From JAHZFN01 sp965149945 (GTDB lineage: Bacteria > Bacillota > Dehalobacteriia > UBA4068 > UBA4997), in NCBI GenBank assembly GCA_965149945.1, contig CBCTTQ010000038.1, positions 1 through 12,123 of the forward strand: a stretch of 12,123 nt of DNA, given 5' to 3'. Shown here in pieces: positions 1 through 7,417 of the stretch (the first letter of the stretch is position 1; every line of letters starts with the position of its first letter). The notes beneath the pieces were generated by a model. That model was not told where the DNA came from, did not search any database, and saw only the letters and a list, made by a program, of their open reading frames with translations. The translations under genes were made by a program, and so were the position numbers.

Positions 1-464
1 CTACGGCGGCTCCGTTGCCATATTGGATATTCAGGGCCTACGCCCATAGCTCTTGCGAGCATTCCAACTTAGGCAATCCCCATTTAGCAACAGAGTAACA
101 AGCAGTGCTCATTGTCGGATACGGTTTTCGTCCTTTTATGCTGATACATACGGACTGCACATTGGTTTCGCTCCTGTCAGTCATCTTTTCTGACGGAGAT
201 GTGCAGCGCAACGGGTATAGTTGTCTTCCGTTGCGACCACCACAAATGTCCCTCGGACTGCCGTTCAACCAGTGTAGGCTTTATCCTCATATGAACTTTG
301 GTCTTGCTGCTCAGTCGTGGCATGACAACTTGCCAACTCACAGCGTTACGGTCGTGCTATTGTCCCCTTTGGGTTTCCCCATCCAGGTTAGCCGTTGACC
401 ACAGGCATGAAACCTCACGCCTGCCGCTTGCTAAGCGGATTTACTCTGCCCCTTATGGGCGCAC
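1..464 (-). mobile_element. Group II intron, 5' part (domain I), truncated by the window edge
   Basis: Read on the minus strand, the sequence starts at 464 with GTGCGCCC, the conserved 5' end of bacterial group II introns (GUGYG). It continues with blocks I recognise from domain I of Ll.LtrB-like introns: a GAGCACG-type block, a GTGAGTTGGC block, an ACGACTGAG block, a GGAGCGAAACC block, and at the window edge an ACGGAGCCGCCGTAG block equivalent to the ACGGAG...CGUAG segment near the end of domain I. An 8-bp stem (207-214 with 228-235 on the + strand) closes a 13-nt loop that carries a plausible EBS1. Domains II-VI and any reverse transcriptase/maturase gene would lie left of position 1 on the minus strand. 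The open frames here are not coding. Known: such introns are retroelements that self-splice and retrohome. Inferred: the element is close to the LtrB-like (IIA) class; mobility cannot be judged from this part. Confidence 0.9.
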
Positions 465-479
465 AAACAAAGTGATTGA
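465..479 (-). other. 5' exon / intron target site (IBS1 and IBS2)
   Basis: On the minus strand the bases just before the intron end in TTGTTT (positions 470 to 465), which can pair with AGACAA in the loop at 221-226 (six pairs, one G-U). Further upstream, TCAATCA (479 to 473) can pair with TGGTTGA at 265-271 (seven pairs, one G-U). These positions fit the IBS1 (-6 to -1) and IBS2 pairing sites of group II introns and support 464/465 as the true splice junction. The pairings were worked out by eye; no folding was run. Confidence 0.7.
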
Positions 480-552
480 GCAGTTGCCTTCTTTTTTAGG
501 AGGAAAACGAAAATCCCCTCATTCTTTTCACTCAAAATTCAGATCCCTTGCC

Positions 553-581
553 TTTTCAGTTCAGAAGAAATATGCTATAAT
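553..581 (+). promoter_or_regulatory. Predicted sigma-A promoter for folC
   Basis: A perfect -10 TATAAT (576-581) sits 17 bp after TTTTCA (553-558), a four-of-six match to the -35 consensus. Transcription would start near 588, giving a short leader to the folC ribosome site (AGAGGTG, 599-605). The promoter lies on the folC side of the intron junction, so folC expression should not depend on what lies beyond the intron. The 465-552 stretch otherwise holds no gene. Confidence 0.6.
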
Positions 582-612
582 AAGATTTAGTTTTGTATAG
601 AGGTGTTAGAAC

Positions 613-1932
613 ATGTACGAACAATTGAGCTTTGAAGAAGCAATGGATTTTTTACGGGAAAGAACCCGTTTCGGAATCAATCTGGGATTGCGGCGAATTG
701 AAAAATTGCTGGCCAAGATGGGAAATCCTCATCAAAAACAAGTAAAATATATTCATATCGGCGGTACCAACGGCAAAGGGTCAACGCTGGCATATTTGGC
801 AAAAATCCTGCAATACGCAGGCTATCGAGTGGGTACTTTCATTTCTCCTCATTTACATCATTACACCGAGCGAATGCGCATAAACGGACAAGATATTCCG
901 CAACAAAAGGTAGCGAAATTAGTTTCTGATATAAAACCATTGTTGGAAGAGATGGAGGCGGAGGGTTGTGAACCTCCGACAGAATTTGAAGTGAATACAG
1001 CCATGGCGTTACAGTATTTTACTGATGAACAAGTGGATTACGCTCTTCTGGAAGTGGGCATGGGAGGAGCCATTGACTCTACCAATGTCATTGTGCCGGA
1101 GCTGTCCATCATCACCAATGTGGCAATGGACCACATGGATTATATCGGCAAAACCATTACGGAAATCGCGCAAACCAAATCAGGTATTATCAAAGAGAAG
1201 AAACCGATCATCACCGGCAGCCGTCATTCCGACGCGCTTCGTGTGTTGCGGGAAAAGGCGGCGGCCTGTCATGCGCCCCTGTTTATTCAGGGAGAGGATT
1301 TCGATTGGGAAAGCCGCAAAAAAAACGGTTGTTGTCAGGAAGCGGAATTTGTTTATCCAAAAGGACGCATCCCTTTTGCGATCAAGATGTTGGGACGCTA
1401 TCAATTGGATAATTGCGTTTTGGCAATGATGGCGGCTAAATGTTTGGGGATATCCAATGATTATTTGATCAGCCGCGCGGTCTTTGATACAGTTTGGCCG
1501 GGACGGCTGGAAATCATCTCGGAAAATCCGTTGATTATTTTGGACGGCGCTCATAATACCGCCGGAATGGCTTCTTTAGCGGAAGCTTTGCAAGAATATT
1601 GGCCTGATCATAAAATTGTCGCGGTATTGGGTATGTTGGCGGACAAAGAACGCAAACAGGCTTTAAAGCAATTATTGCCGCTGATTCAAGAGGCGATTAT
1701 TACGAAAGTTCCCTGTACGCGTGCCGGGAATTGGAAGCGCTTGGCGGAAATTTGCGAGGAATATCGAGTTCCCTGTCAAACCGTTGAAATGGTAGATGAA
1801 GCCTGTACCGCAGGGATGGCTGCATTGACAGAAATTTTGGAACCGAATAAGCTACTTTTGGTAACCGGATCGTTATACATGATTGCGGACGCCAGGGCGT
1901 ATCTGTTGCAAGAATATCATGCGGATTATTGA
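613..1932 (+). CDS. folC: Bifunctional folylpolyglutamate synthase / dihydrofolate synthase
   Basis: Cytoplasmic ATP-dependent ligase that adds glutamate to (tetrahydro)folates, and in many bacteria also joins dihydropteroate to glutamate. The 439 residues are the usual family length. Visible motifs: P-loop GTNGKGS (51-57), SPHL (78-81), ERMRING (86-92), TEFE (123-126), GMGGAIDSTN (149-158), the TNVAMDHMDYIG block (168-179) followed by KSGIIK (189-194) with the lysine that is carbamylated in known structures, WPGRLE (295-300), and DGAHN (311-315) in the C-terminal Mur-ligase-like domain. The ATG start has AGAGGTG seven bases upstream and a good promoter before that. It is the first gene after the intron, with maf 39 bp downstream and no terminator between, so the two are probably co-transcribed. 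Whether it has both activities cannot be told from motifs alone. Confidence 0.95.
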   Translation: MYEQLSFEEAMDFLRERTRFGINLGLRRIEKLLAKMGNPHQKQVKYIHIGGTNGKGSTLAYLAKILQYAGYRVGTFISPHLHHYTERMRINGQDIPQQKVAKLVSDIKPLLEEMEAEGCEPPTEFEVNTAMALQYFTDEQVDYALLEVGMGGAIDSTNVIVPELSIITNVAMDHMDYIGKTITEIAQTKSGIIKEKKPIITGSRHSDALRVLREKAAACHAPLFIQGEDFDWESRKKNGCCQEAEFVYPKGRIPFAIKMLGRYQLDNCVLAMMAAKCLGISNDYLISRAVFDTVWPGRLEIISENPLIILDGAHNTAGMASLAEALQEYWPDHKIVAVLGMLADKERKQALKQLLPLIQEAIITKVPCTRAGNWKRLAEICEEYRVPCQTVEMVDEACTAGMAALTEILEPNKLLLVTGSLYMIADARAYLLQEYHADY

Positions 1933-1971
1933 AAGATGAAATAGATTGGTTTCGAGAATAGGATGGACAAT

Positions 1972-2550
1972 ATGACAAAACAACCGAAAAAAAAACTGAT
2001 TCTGGCATCTGCTTCTCCTCGCCGTTTGGGGCTTTTGCGACAAATCGGCATTGAACCGGAAGTTTTCCCGGTGGATGCGGAGGAACTTAAAACCGGGGTT
2101 CCCGAAGAAGTAGTGGAAGAAAACGCCGTCAGAAAAGCACAGACCGCGGCGACATTGCGTCCGCAAAATACTATCTTGGCGGCAGATACCATTGTGGCCT
2201 ATCACGGAAAAATTTTAGGAAAACCTCAGACAGAAACAGAAGCTGCTGATATGTTGAAAATGCTCAGCGGTCAAAAACACTCTGTTTTCACAGGAATTGC
2301 CGCTATTGAAAACGGGATATTAAAATCTTCTGTCATCGAAAGTCAGGTATACTTTTTTCAATTAACCGAAGCGGCTATTCATGGATATATCGCGACCGGA
2401 GAACCGATGGACAAGGCCGGCGCTTACGGTATTCAAGGCCGGGGAGCATTGCTGGTTCGGGCAATTGCCGGCGATTATAATAATATTGTCGGGCTGCCAT
2501 TGGCTGCTTTGAAAAACATCATGACCATCGGGGACTATATAAATTGGTAA
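1972..2550 (+). CDS. maf: Maf family nucleoside triphosphate pyrophosphatase (dTTP/UTP type)
   Basis: Maf proteins hydrolyse non-canonical or surplus nucleoside triphosphates to monophosphates and are linked with septum control in Bacillus. The 192 residues match the family size. Seen: N-terminal ASASPRR (12-18), AADTIV (70-75) with the conserved Asp, GKPQTETEA (83-91), the GEPMDKAGAYGIQGRG block (143-158), and GDYNNIVGLPL (167-177). The AGAYGIQG form points to the YhdE-type (dTTP/UTP) subgroup rather than the YceF type. I chose ATG 1972 because AGGATGG (1960-1966) lies five bases before it; an in-frame ATG at 1963 would add three residues but has AGG touching the start codon. It follows folC closely and precedes mreB, a common arrangement in Bacillota. 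Confidence 0.93.
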   Translation: MTKQPKKKLILASASPRRLGLLRQIGIEPEVFPVDAEELKTGVPEEVVEENAVRKAQTAATLRPQNTILAADTIVAYHGKILGKPQTETEAADMLKMLSGQKHSVFTGIAAIENGILKSSVIESQVYFFQLTEAAIHGYIATGEPMDKAGAYGIQGRGALLVRAIAGDYNNIVGLPLAALKNIMTIGDYINW

Positions 2551-2576
2551 AAAATCCGTTTTTTTTCGATAGTACC

Positions 2577-2606
2577 TTGTGCAAAGTACCTGTTTTGTAT
2601 TATAAT
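2577..2606 (+). promoter_or_regulatory. Predicted promoter for the mreBCD-mrdA operon
   Basis: A perfect -10 TATAAT (2601-2606) is preceded at 18 bp by TTGTGC (2577-2582), a weak -35 with the TTG core. The 7-base direct repeat AGTACCT occurs at 2571-2577 and again at 2585-2591, flanking the -35 element. The leader to mreB would be about 85 bases. Readthrough from folC-maf is also possible because no convincing terminator separates them. Confidence 0.5.
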
Positions 2607-2697
2607 TAAAATTGGACTAATTGTGAAACCGAAATGAAGTCGAAAGCATGAAAAAACAGGATCATTTGGGGACGCGTACTTTGAGGAGGAATCAGCA

Positions 2698-3705
2698 GTG
2701 TTCAATGTAGATATCGGTATTGACTTGGGAACAGCCAATACATTGATATATATTAAAGATAAAGGATTAATTGTTACCGAGCCTTCGGTAGTCGCGGTGG
2801 AAAAAAACACCAATCGGGTGTTGGCTGTCGGCAACGAAGCCAAAATGATGTTGGGTAGAACACCTGGTAATATTTTGGCTATTCGACCTATTAAAGACGG
2901 GGTCATCGCGGATTTTGACGTTACTCAGGCGATGTTGAAATATTTTATCGATAAAGCGATGAAAAATAAATCCCTGTTTTCCCGTACCAGAGTTGTGATT
3001 TGTGTTCCTTCCGGTGTGACCACGGTGGAAGAACGGGCTATTCGTGAAGCCGCTCTTGCGGCAGGCGCCAGGGAGGCGCATTTGATTGAGGAACCGATGG
3101 CGGCCGCCATCGGCGCCGGTTTACCGGTGATGGAACCGGTGGGCAGCATGATTGTGGACATCGGCGGCGGCACTACAGAAGTGGGTTTGATCTCTCTGGG
3201 CGGTTTGGTTTCCGTCAATTCCATTCGCGTAGCAGGGGATAAAATGGATGAAGCCATCATGGATTATATCCGTAAAAAACATAATTTAATCATCGGTGAG
3301 CGGACGGCGGAAGACATTAAAATCAAAATCGGTACTGCCTGTCTGGAACCCGATGAAGCTTATATTGAATATGAAGTGCGGGGCAGGGACTTGCAGACAG
3401 GTCTGCCTAAAACGGTTGTAGTCAATTCTAAGCATATTTATGAAGCGCTGCGGGATTGTATTTCGGCAATCATCAATGCTGTAAAAGTCTGTTTGGAAAT
3501 GTCTCCGCCCGAATTGGCCGCCGATGTTATGGATCGCGGAATTGTAATGGCCGGCGGCGGTTCTTTGTTGCGTGGTTTGCCGAAGCTGCTCTCCAAAGAA
3601 ACCAATATCGCGGTGCATTTGTCTGATGAGGCATTAAACGCCGTGGCGATCGGTACCAGCAAAGTATTAGAAAATATCAATATTTTGCAAACAACCGTAA
3701 AATAA
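2698..3705 (+). CDS. mreB: Rod shape-determining protein MreB (bacterial actin)
   Basis: Membrane-associated actin homologue that forms short filaments and directs side-wall peptidoglycan synthesis. The 335 residues are typical. Actin-fold nucleotide motifs are intact: phosphate-1 loop DIGIDLGTANT (5-15), EEPMAAAIG (131-139) with the catalytic-region glutamate, phosphate-2 loop DIGGGTTE (154-161), and the adenosine motif AGGGSLLRG (285-293). The GTG start has GAGGAGG (2683-2689) eight bases upstream, and the MFNVDIGIDLG opening is the standard MreB beginning. It heads the mreB-mreC-mreD-mrdA set, which is why I call it MreB and not the paralogues Mbl or MreBH, although sequence alone separates these poorly. 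Confidence 0.96.
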   Translation: MFNVDIGIDLGTANTLIYIKDKGLIVTEPSVVAVEKNTNRVLAVGNEAKMMLGRTPGNILAIRPIKDGVIADFDVTQAMLKYFIDKAMKNKSLFSRTRVVICVPSGVTTVEERAIREAALAAGAREAHLIEEPMAAAIGAGLPVMEPVGSMIVDIGGGTTEVGLISLGGLVSVNSIRVAGDKMDEAIMDYIRKKHNLIIGERTAEDIKIKIGTACLEPDEAYIEYEVRGRDLQTGLPKTVVVNSKHIYEALRDCISAIINAVKVCLEMSPPELAADVMDRGIVMAGGGSLLRGLPKLLSKETNIAVHLSDEALNAVAIGTSKVLENINILQTTVK

Positions 3706-3746
3706 ATCGCTCGAACCAACGCTCTTTTGAGAGAACAATACCATAT

Positions 3747-3753
3747 GGAGTGA
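3747..3753 (+). promoter_or_regulatory. Ribosome binding site that fixes the mreC start at GTG 3759
   Basis: GGAGTGA ends five bases before GTG 3759. A GTG at 3750 is in the same frame but overlaps this GGAG, so it cannot use it. Confidence 0.55.
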
Positions 3754-3758
3754 AAAAA

Positions 3759-4622
3759 GTGGCTTTAAGCAAAAAAAAGAGAAAACTTGCCTGGACGATT
3801 GTAATTATCGTTGTCATCGTGGCATTGTTATTCCTTGTCGCGGGCAGCACTTCGGCTGAGCGGGAAAATGTCTCCGGACCGGAAAAAGTGATTCGAGAAA
3901 TTTTAGCTCCTTTCCAAAACGGAGCCAGTTTCATTTCCGAAAAATTTTCTGTAATCCCCGAAGTTTTGGGCGGCATCAGCGCTTTGCAAGAAGAAAATGA
4001 CCGTCTGAAACAGGAAAACGCAGAGCTGGAAAATCAGATTATCCTGGCGGAAGAACTAGAATCGGAAAATCAGCGCCTAAAAGACCTACTGAATTATGCT
4101 GCGGAAAGTATGACCGATTATCAATATACAACGACCAATGTGATTAACCGTTCTCAAAGCAGCTGGTATAACACGATGATCATCAGCGGCGGCGAAGATA
4201 TGGGATTTGAAGTTAATATGCCTGTCGTGGCCAACGGTGGTTTGGTAGGGCGCATCAGCAATGTGACCTCCAATACTTCGGAAGTACTGCTGATTTTGGA
4301 TCAATCCGGGGCTGTAGGCGCGATGATTCAAGAAACCCGCGCTATCGGCGTTGTAGAAGGTATGGGAAACAACAGTGAGCAGATGCATATGATCCATCTT
4401 GCTTATGACTCCGCTATCCAGCGTTATGATCGTGTCATTACTTCGGGGCTGGGCGGAATCTACCCCAAAGGGTTGTTAATCGGTTATATCAAAGACTGGG
4501 AAGTGGATAACGGGGGGACTACTATTGATGCTCAGGTAGAATCCTTTGTTGATTTTGATAAACTGGAAGAAGTCATGGTGGTAACAGATACTGCTACTGT
4601 GGAAACAGAAAATGAAGAATAG
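3759..4622 (+). CDS. mreC: Rod shape-determining protein MreC
   Basis: Single-pass protein outside the membrane that links MreB/MreD to PBP2 and activates the RodA-PBP2 pair. Of 287 residues, 1-8 are a positively charged cytoplasmic tail, about 9-29 a membrane anchor, about 74-114 a coiled coil with regular leucine and glutamate spacing (ALQEENDRLKQEN...), and the rest the two beta-barrel MreC core. Family motifs visible in the core include INRSQSSWYNTMIISGGEDMG (129-149), MPVVANGGLVGRI (154-166) and TSGLGGIYPKGLLIG (228-242), ending with VDFDKLEEV near the C-terminus. Start: GTG 3759 has the better-spaced ribosome site; GTG 3750 would add three residues. It sits 53 bp after mreB with no terminator, so one operon is likely. 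Length and domain order are ordinary. Confidence 0.94.
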   Translation: MALSKKKRKLAWTIVIIVVIVALLFLVAGSTSAERENVSGPEKVIREILAPFQNGASFISEKFSVIPEVLGGISALQEENDRLKQENAELENQIILAEELESENQRLKDLLNYAAESMTDYQYTTTNVINRSQSSWYNTMIISGGEDMGFEVNMPVVANGGLVGRISNVTSNTSEVLLILDQSGAVGAMIQETRAIGVVEGMGNNSEQMHMIHLAYDSAIQRYDRVITSGLGGIYPKGLLIGYIKDWEVDNGGTTIDAQVESFVDFDKLEEVMVVTDTATVETENEE

Positions 4623-4691
4623 AGGAGAACTGTGTTTCTTTCCGTTCTCTTTGATAAATCTGAAGAGAATATCTGATTGAAGGAGCGGGAT

Positions 4692-5225
4692 ATGCTGAAT
4701 TATTTTACAAATCAAAGACGCATTGTTGCTTTGATCGTCTTATATATCCTTGCGGTCATTCTTCAATACGGCATTTTGAATAATCTGGGATGGGGCGTAT
4801 TCTGTCCGCAACTGTTGGTGTTTTTTCCCATTTACGGCGGGATTCTTCACGGCAGCAAAACAGGAATGATCTTGGGAGGCATCTCCGGATTGCTGATGGA
4901 CATGATTATCGGCAGATTCATCGGGATGCAGCTTTTGGTTTGGCTGGTCATCGGCTGGCTGGCCGGCAGATACGGCAATCCGTTTTATAAAGAAAATTAT
5001 ATTTTACCTTTACTGGCGGTGGCGCTCAGTGTGGTGTTGGGAGATTTGCTCTATGCGCTGTTGATCGGCATCATCGGCAGTTATTGGGTTTCTTTGAATC
5101 AACTGGCAAGCATTATTGCCGGCGGAGTGATTGTCAATTGCGTCATTGCTCCCATTATTTATTTGCCGGTGTATCGCTCTTCCTGTTCCGGTTATTTGCG
5201 AAAACGCCGACCGGGAGAGTATTAA
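4692..5225 (+). CDS. mreD: Rod shape-determining membrane protein MreD
   Basis: Small integral membrane partner of MreC in the elongation complex. The 177 residues fit the family (about 160-180). About six hydrophobic segments can be seen, near 11-28, 38-53, 58-76, 79-93, 104-127 and 136-157, and the GGISGLLMDMIIG segment (63-75) has the Gly/Asp pattern typical of MreD. The start is ATG 4692 because GAAGGAG (4679-4685) lies six bases before it; a TTG at 4677 in the same frame lies within or before this site. It comes 69 bp after mreC. MreD diverges fast, so the call rests on topology, size and position between mreC and a PBP2 gene. Confidence 0.9.
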   Translation: MLNYFTNQRRIVALIVLYILAVILQYGILNNLGWGVFCPQLLVFFPIYGGILHGSKTGMILGGISGLLMDMIIGRFIGMQLLVWLVIGWLAGRYGNPFYKENYILPLLAVALSVVLGDLLYALLIGIIGSYWVSLNQLASIIAGGVIVNCVIAPIIYLPVYRSSCSGYLRKRRPGEY

Positions 5226-5273
5226 GGAACCTTTTGTGTGATCGTGTAATTTTGTTTGAAAGGCAGGGTAAGC

Positions 5274-7217
5274 ATGTTTGGTGGAATTTCCAAAAAGAAA
5301 TTAACACATCGCGAATTGTATTTTCGTGTGGGGATTTTTGCCGCGATCATTGCCTTATTGTTTTTGGGGATGGGATTTCGTCTATTTGATGTACAAATTT
5401 TGAATAATGATGAATTTTCTACACAATCCAGTAATAATCAAATTCGCGTGCTGACAACCCCGGCTAAACGAGGAAATATCTATGATACCAATATGAACGT
5501 TTTGGCTGACAGCACTGTGGTTTTTGCCATCAGTGTGGATGTGGCGAATCTATCTTCCGATGAAATTGATATTGTGGCGCAAAATCTACCCGACTATCTG
5601 AAAGACCCCAGTATTACAACAGAAAGCATTAAAGAACAACTTTCCGCCGGCGCCGGCGGCTATGAACCTGTTGTCATTAAACGAGTAAATTATGATGATT
5701 ATATTGGTATGATTACAGAATTGGAGGAACACCGCGACGAGCTACCCGGACTGTATATTGCGGAAGAACCGCAGCGGACTTATCCTCAAGAAGAGGTCGC
5801 CGGTCACATCATCGGCTATGTTGGTTCTTTGACAGAGGCTGATGAGGAATTGATGGAAGAATATAATTATCAGGCGACGGATATGATCGGAAAATCCGGA
5901 CTGGAAAGTACCATGGAGCGGTTTACCGATGATTCCGGAAAAGAAATCGGTTTACGAGGAATCCGCGGAGTGCAGACGGTGGAGGTGGACTCCAACCATA
6001 ATATTATCCGTACCATTTCAGAAGAAGAACCGACTCCCGGCAACTCTTTGATTTTGACCATTGACAGCCATGTGCAGGAAGCGATGGAAAACTCTTTGGC
6101 AAATATTGTCCAAAGTTTACAGGGCAGCTATCCCAAATGTAAAGCAGGCGCCGCGGCATTGGTAGATGTCAAAACAGGGGGCGTCATTGCCATGGCATCG
6201 TATCCCAGCTTAAATCCCAATGATTTTATTGAAGGCATGGACGAAGAAACTTCCGAATATTATTTGAATAATGACGCCAAACCTTTGATGAACCGCGCTA
6301 TTCAAGCGACTTATCCCACCGGTTCGACCTTTAAACCTTCCACTACTTTGGCGGCGCTGGTTTCCGACTCCGTTACACCGGAAACTTCTGTTGTTTGCAC
6401 ACAGGAAAACTGGATTCCTCCGATGGCTTCCTGTACGGCGGAACATTATACGGTAAATCTCTACAGCGCCACCGCTTATTCCTGTAATACCTATTACCAG
6501 ACGATTGGGAAAATGACCGGTATAGAGAACATGTATCCGGTGTTTAAGAGTTTGGGTTACGGTCAGCTGACAGGAATTGAGTTGCCCAGCGAACAGCGAG
6601 GCGTATTGGCAAACCCGGAATGGAAAGAAGCTAATTTTGATGATGGGGAATGGCATGTGTATGATACCTATTATATGTCCATGGGACAAGGGTATATCAA
6701 TAATACCGTTTTACAAATGGCCAATGCCACTGCCACCATGGCCAACGGCGGTAATCGGATGCAGACTTATTTAGTCAGCAAAATCATCAACTCCTACAAT
6801 GATACGGTTTATGAAAAAGTGCCGACTGTTGTGGAAAGCGTGGGCGGTGATCCCGAAGATTATCAGGCTTTGAAAGATGCCATGCGGCAGACTTCTACTA
6901 TCGGTACAGCGAACAATTTGTTTGGCAGCTATCCCATTGCGGTATGCTCCAAAACGGGAACAGCACAGACCGGATTGGCAGGCGACGATAATGACAACGA
7001 TTTCCACGGTTGGTTTATCGCCTTTGCGCCCTACGATGATCCGGAAGTTGCCTTTGCGGGTATGGTGGAATACGGTCATGCGGGCAGTATTTCTGCCGGT
7101 TATGTTTGTCGGGATACATTCAGCGCTTATTTCGGCTTAGACGGACAAGATGTTTCTTACGGAGTTACCTTGTATGACTCTGACGGCAACCTGGTGGACT
7201 CCAGTGTTGTGGAATAG
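5274..7217 (+). CDS. mrdA: Penicillin-binding protein 2 (class B transpeptidase of the elongasome)
   Basis: Cross-links peptidoglycan stem peptides during side-wall growth, working with RodA. The 647 residues comprise a short cytoplasmic tail, a membrane anchor at about 17-36, the pedestal region with KRGNIYD (65-71) and the SGLES / GLRGIRG blocks (208-212 and 226-232), then the transpeptidase domain. Active-site motifs are complete: S-T-F-K (351-354, catalytic serine 351), S-C-N (403-405) and KTGT (560-563). There is no PASTA domain, which fits PBP2 and argues against a PBP2B/SpoVD role. ATG 5274 follows an AGGCAGGG purine stretch; an in-frame TTG at 5256 would add six residues but has no clear ribosome site. 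It is the last gene of the mre operon, with a strong terminator right after it. Confidence 0.94.
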   Translation: MFGGISKKKLTHRELYFRVGIFAAIIALLFLGMGFRLFDVQILNNDEFSTQSSNNQIRVLTTPAKRGNIYDTNMNVLADSTVVFAISVDVANLSSDEIDIVAQNLPDYLKDPSITTESIKEQLSAGAGGYEPVVIKRVNYDDYIGMITELEEHRDELPGLYIAEEPQRTYPQEEVAGHIIGYVGSLTEADEELMEEYNYQATDMIGKSGLESTMERFTDDSGKEIGLRGIRGVQTVEVDSNHNIIRTISEEEPTPGNSLILTIDSHVQEAMENSLANIVQSLQGSYPKCKAGAAALVDVKTGGVIAMASYPSLNPNDFIEGMDEETSEYYLNNDAKPLMNRAIQATYPTGSTFKPSTTLAALVSDSVTPETSVVCTQENWIPPMASCTAEHYTVNLYSATAYSCNTYYQTIGKMTGIENMYPVFKSLGYGQLTGIELPSEQRGVLANPEWKEANFDDGEWHVYDTYYMSMGQGYINNTVLQMANATATMANGGNRMQTYLVSKIINSYNDTVYEKVPTVVESVGGDPEDYQALKDAMRQTSTIGTANNLFGSYPIAVCSKTGTAQTGLAGDDNDNDFHGWFIAFAPYDDPEVAFAGMVEYGHAGSISAGYVCRDTFSAYFGLDGQDVSYGVTLYDSDGNLVDSSVVE

Positions 7218-7243
7218 CTGATAAATAGATAAATATCGGAATG

Positions 7244-7277
7244 AAAGACAGACTGTGGTATCACAGTCTGTCTTTTT
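7244..7277 (+). terminator. Intrinsic terminator after mrdA
   Basis: A perfect 11-bp GC-containing inverted repeat (7247-7257 with 7262-7272; GACAGACTGTG and its complement), extended to 14 bp by A-T pairs, has a 4-base loop (GTAT) and runs into TTTTT (7273-7277). It closes the mreBCD-mrdA unit. Confidence 0.93.
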
Positions 7278-7342
7278 CTATCGCTACAAAAACGCGTTTT
7301 CTGTCTTTTAGAGGAGATTCCTGTCACAATATTACGAACGAT

Positions 7343-7389
7343 CCTTTGCATTTTCCAAAGGTTTTCTAAAAGAAAACCCAGAATTTTTT
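7343..7389 (+). promoter_or_regulatory. Possible structured leader upstream of minC
   Basis: Two small inverted repeats share bases. CCTTTG (7343-7348) pairs with CAAAGG (7356-7361), and GGTTTTCT (7360-7367) pairs with AGAAAACC (7371-7378) around a 3-base loop, followed five bases later by six T's (7384-7389). Because GG 7360-7361 belongs to both, the hairpins cannot both form fully. This could be a weak attenuator or a processing site. I found no convincing sigma-A promoter in 7278-7404. Confidence 0.3.
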
Positions 7390-7403
7390 AGGCAAAACAA
7401 AAA

Positions 7404-7410
7404 AAGGATG
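7404..7410 (+). promoter_or_regulatory. Ribosome binding site that decides the TTG start of minC
   Basis: AAGGATG lies seven bases before TTG 7418. The frame has an in-frame stop at 7367 and no ATG or GTG between that stop and 7418, so TTG 7418 is the only sensible start. Confidence 0.7.
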
Positions 7411-7417
7411 TGATCGA

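Noticed and set aside
1..464. Class C group II intron inserted after a terminator.
   Set aside because: The domain I blocks look closer to LtrB-like introns, and both IBS1 and IBS2 pairings are present; class C introns rely on a hairpin and a short IBS1 instead.
498..503. A perfect AGGAGG ribosome-site-like sequence upstream of folC.
   Set aside because: No start codon follows at a usable distance, and it lies upstream of the folC promoter, so it is not in the folC transcript from that promoter.
38..600. Several open frames of 76-100 codons on both strands in the first 600 bases.
   Set aside because: The region is structured intron RNA (domain I) and a promoter spacer. The frames show no recognisable protein pattern and no proper ribosome sites.
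2545..2575. A-run and T-run after maf (AAAAAA then TTTTTTTT) as a terminator.
   Set aside because: The stem would be only A-T pairs with a 4-base loop, so it is unlikely to terminate; it may at most slow polymerase.
7329..7337. An AT-rich -10-like stretch (around ACAATATTA) as a minC promoter.
   Set aside because: No -35 hexamer at 16-18 bp and only a poor -10 match.
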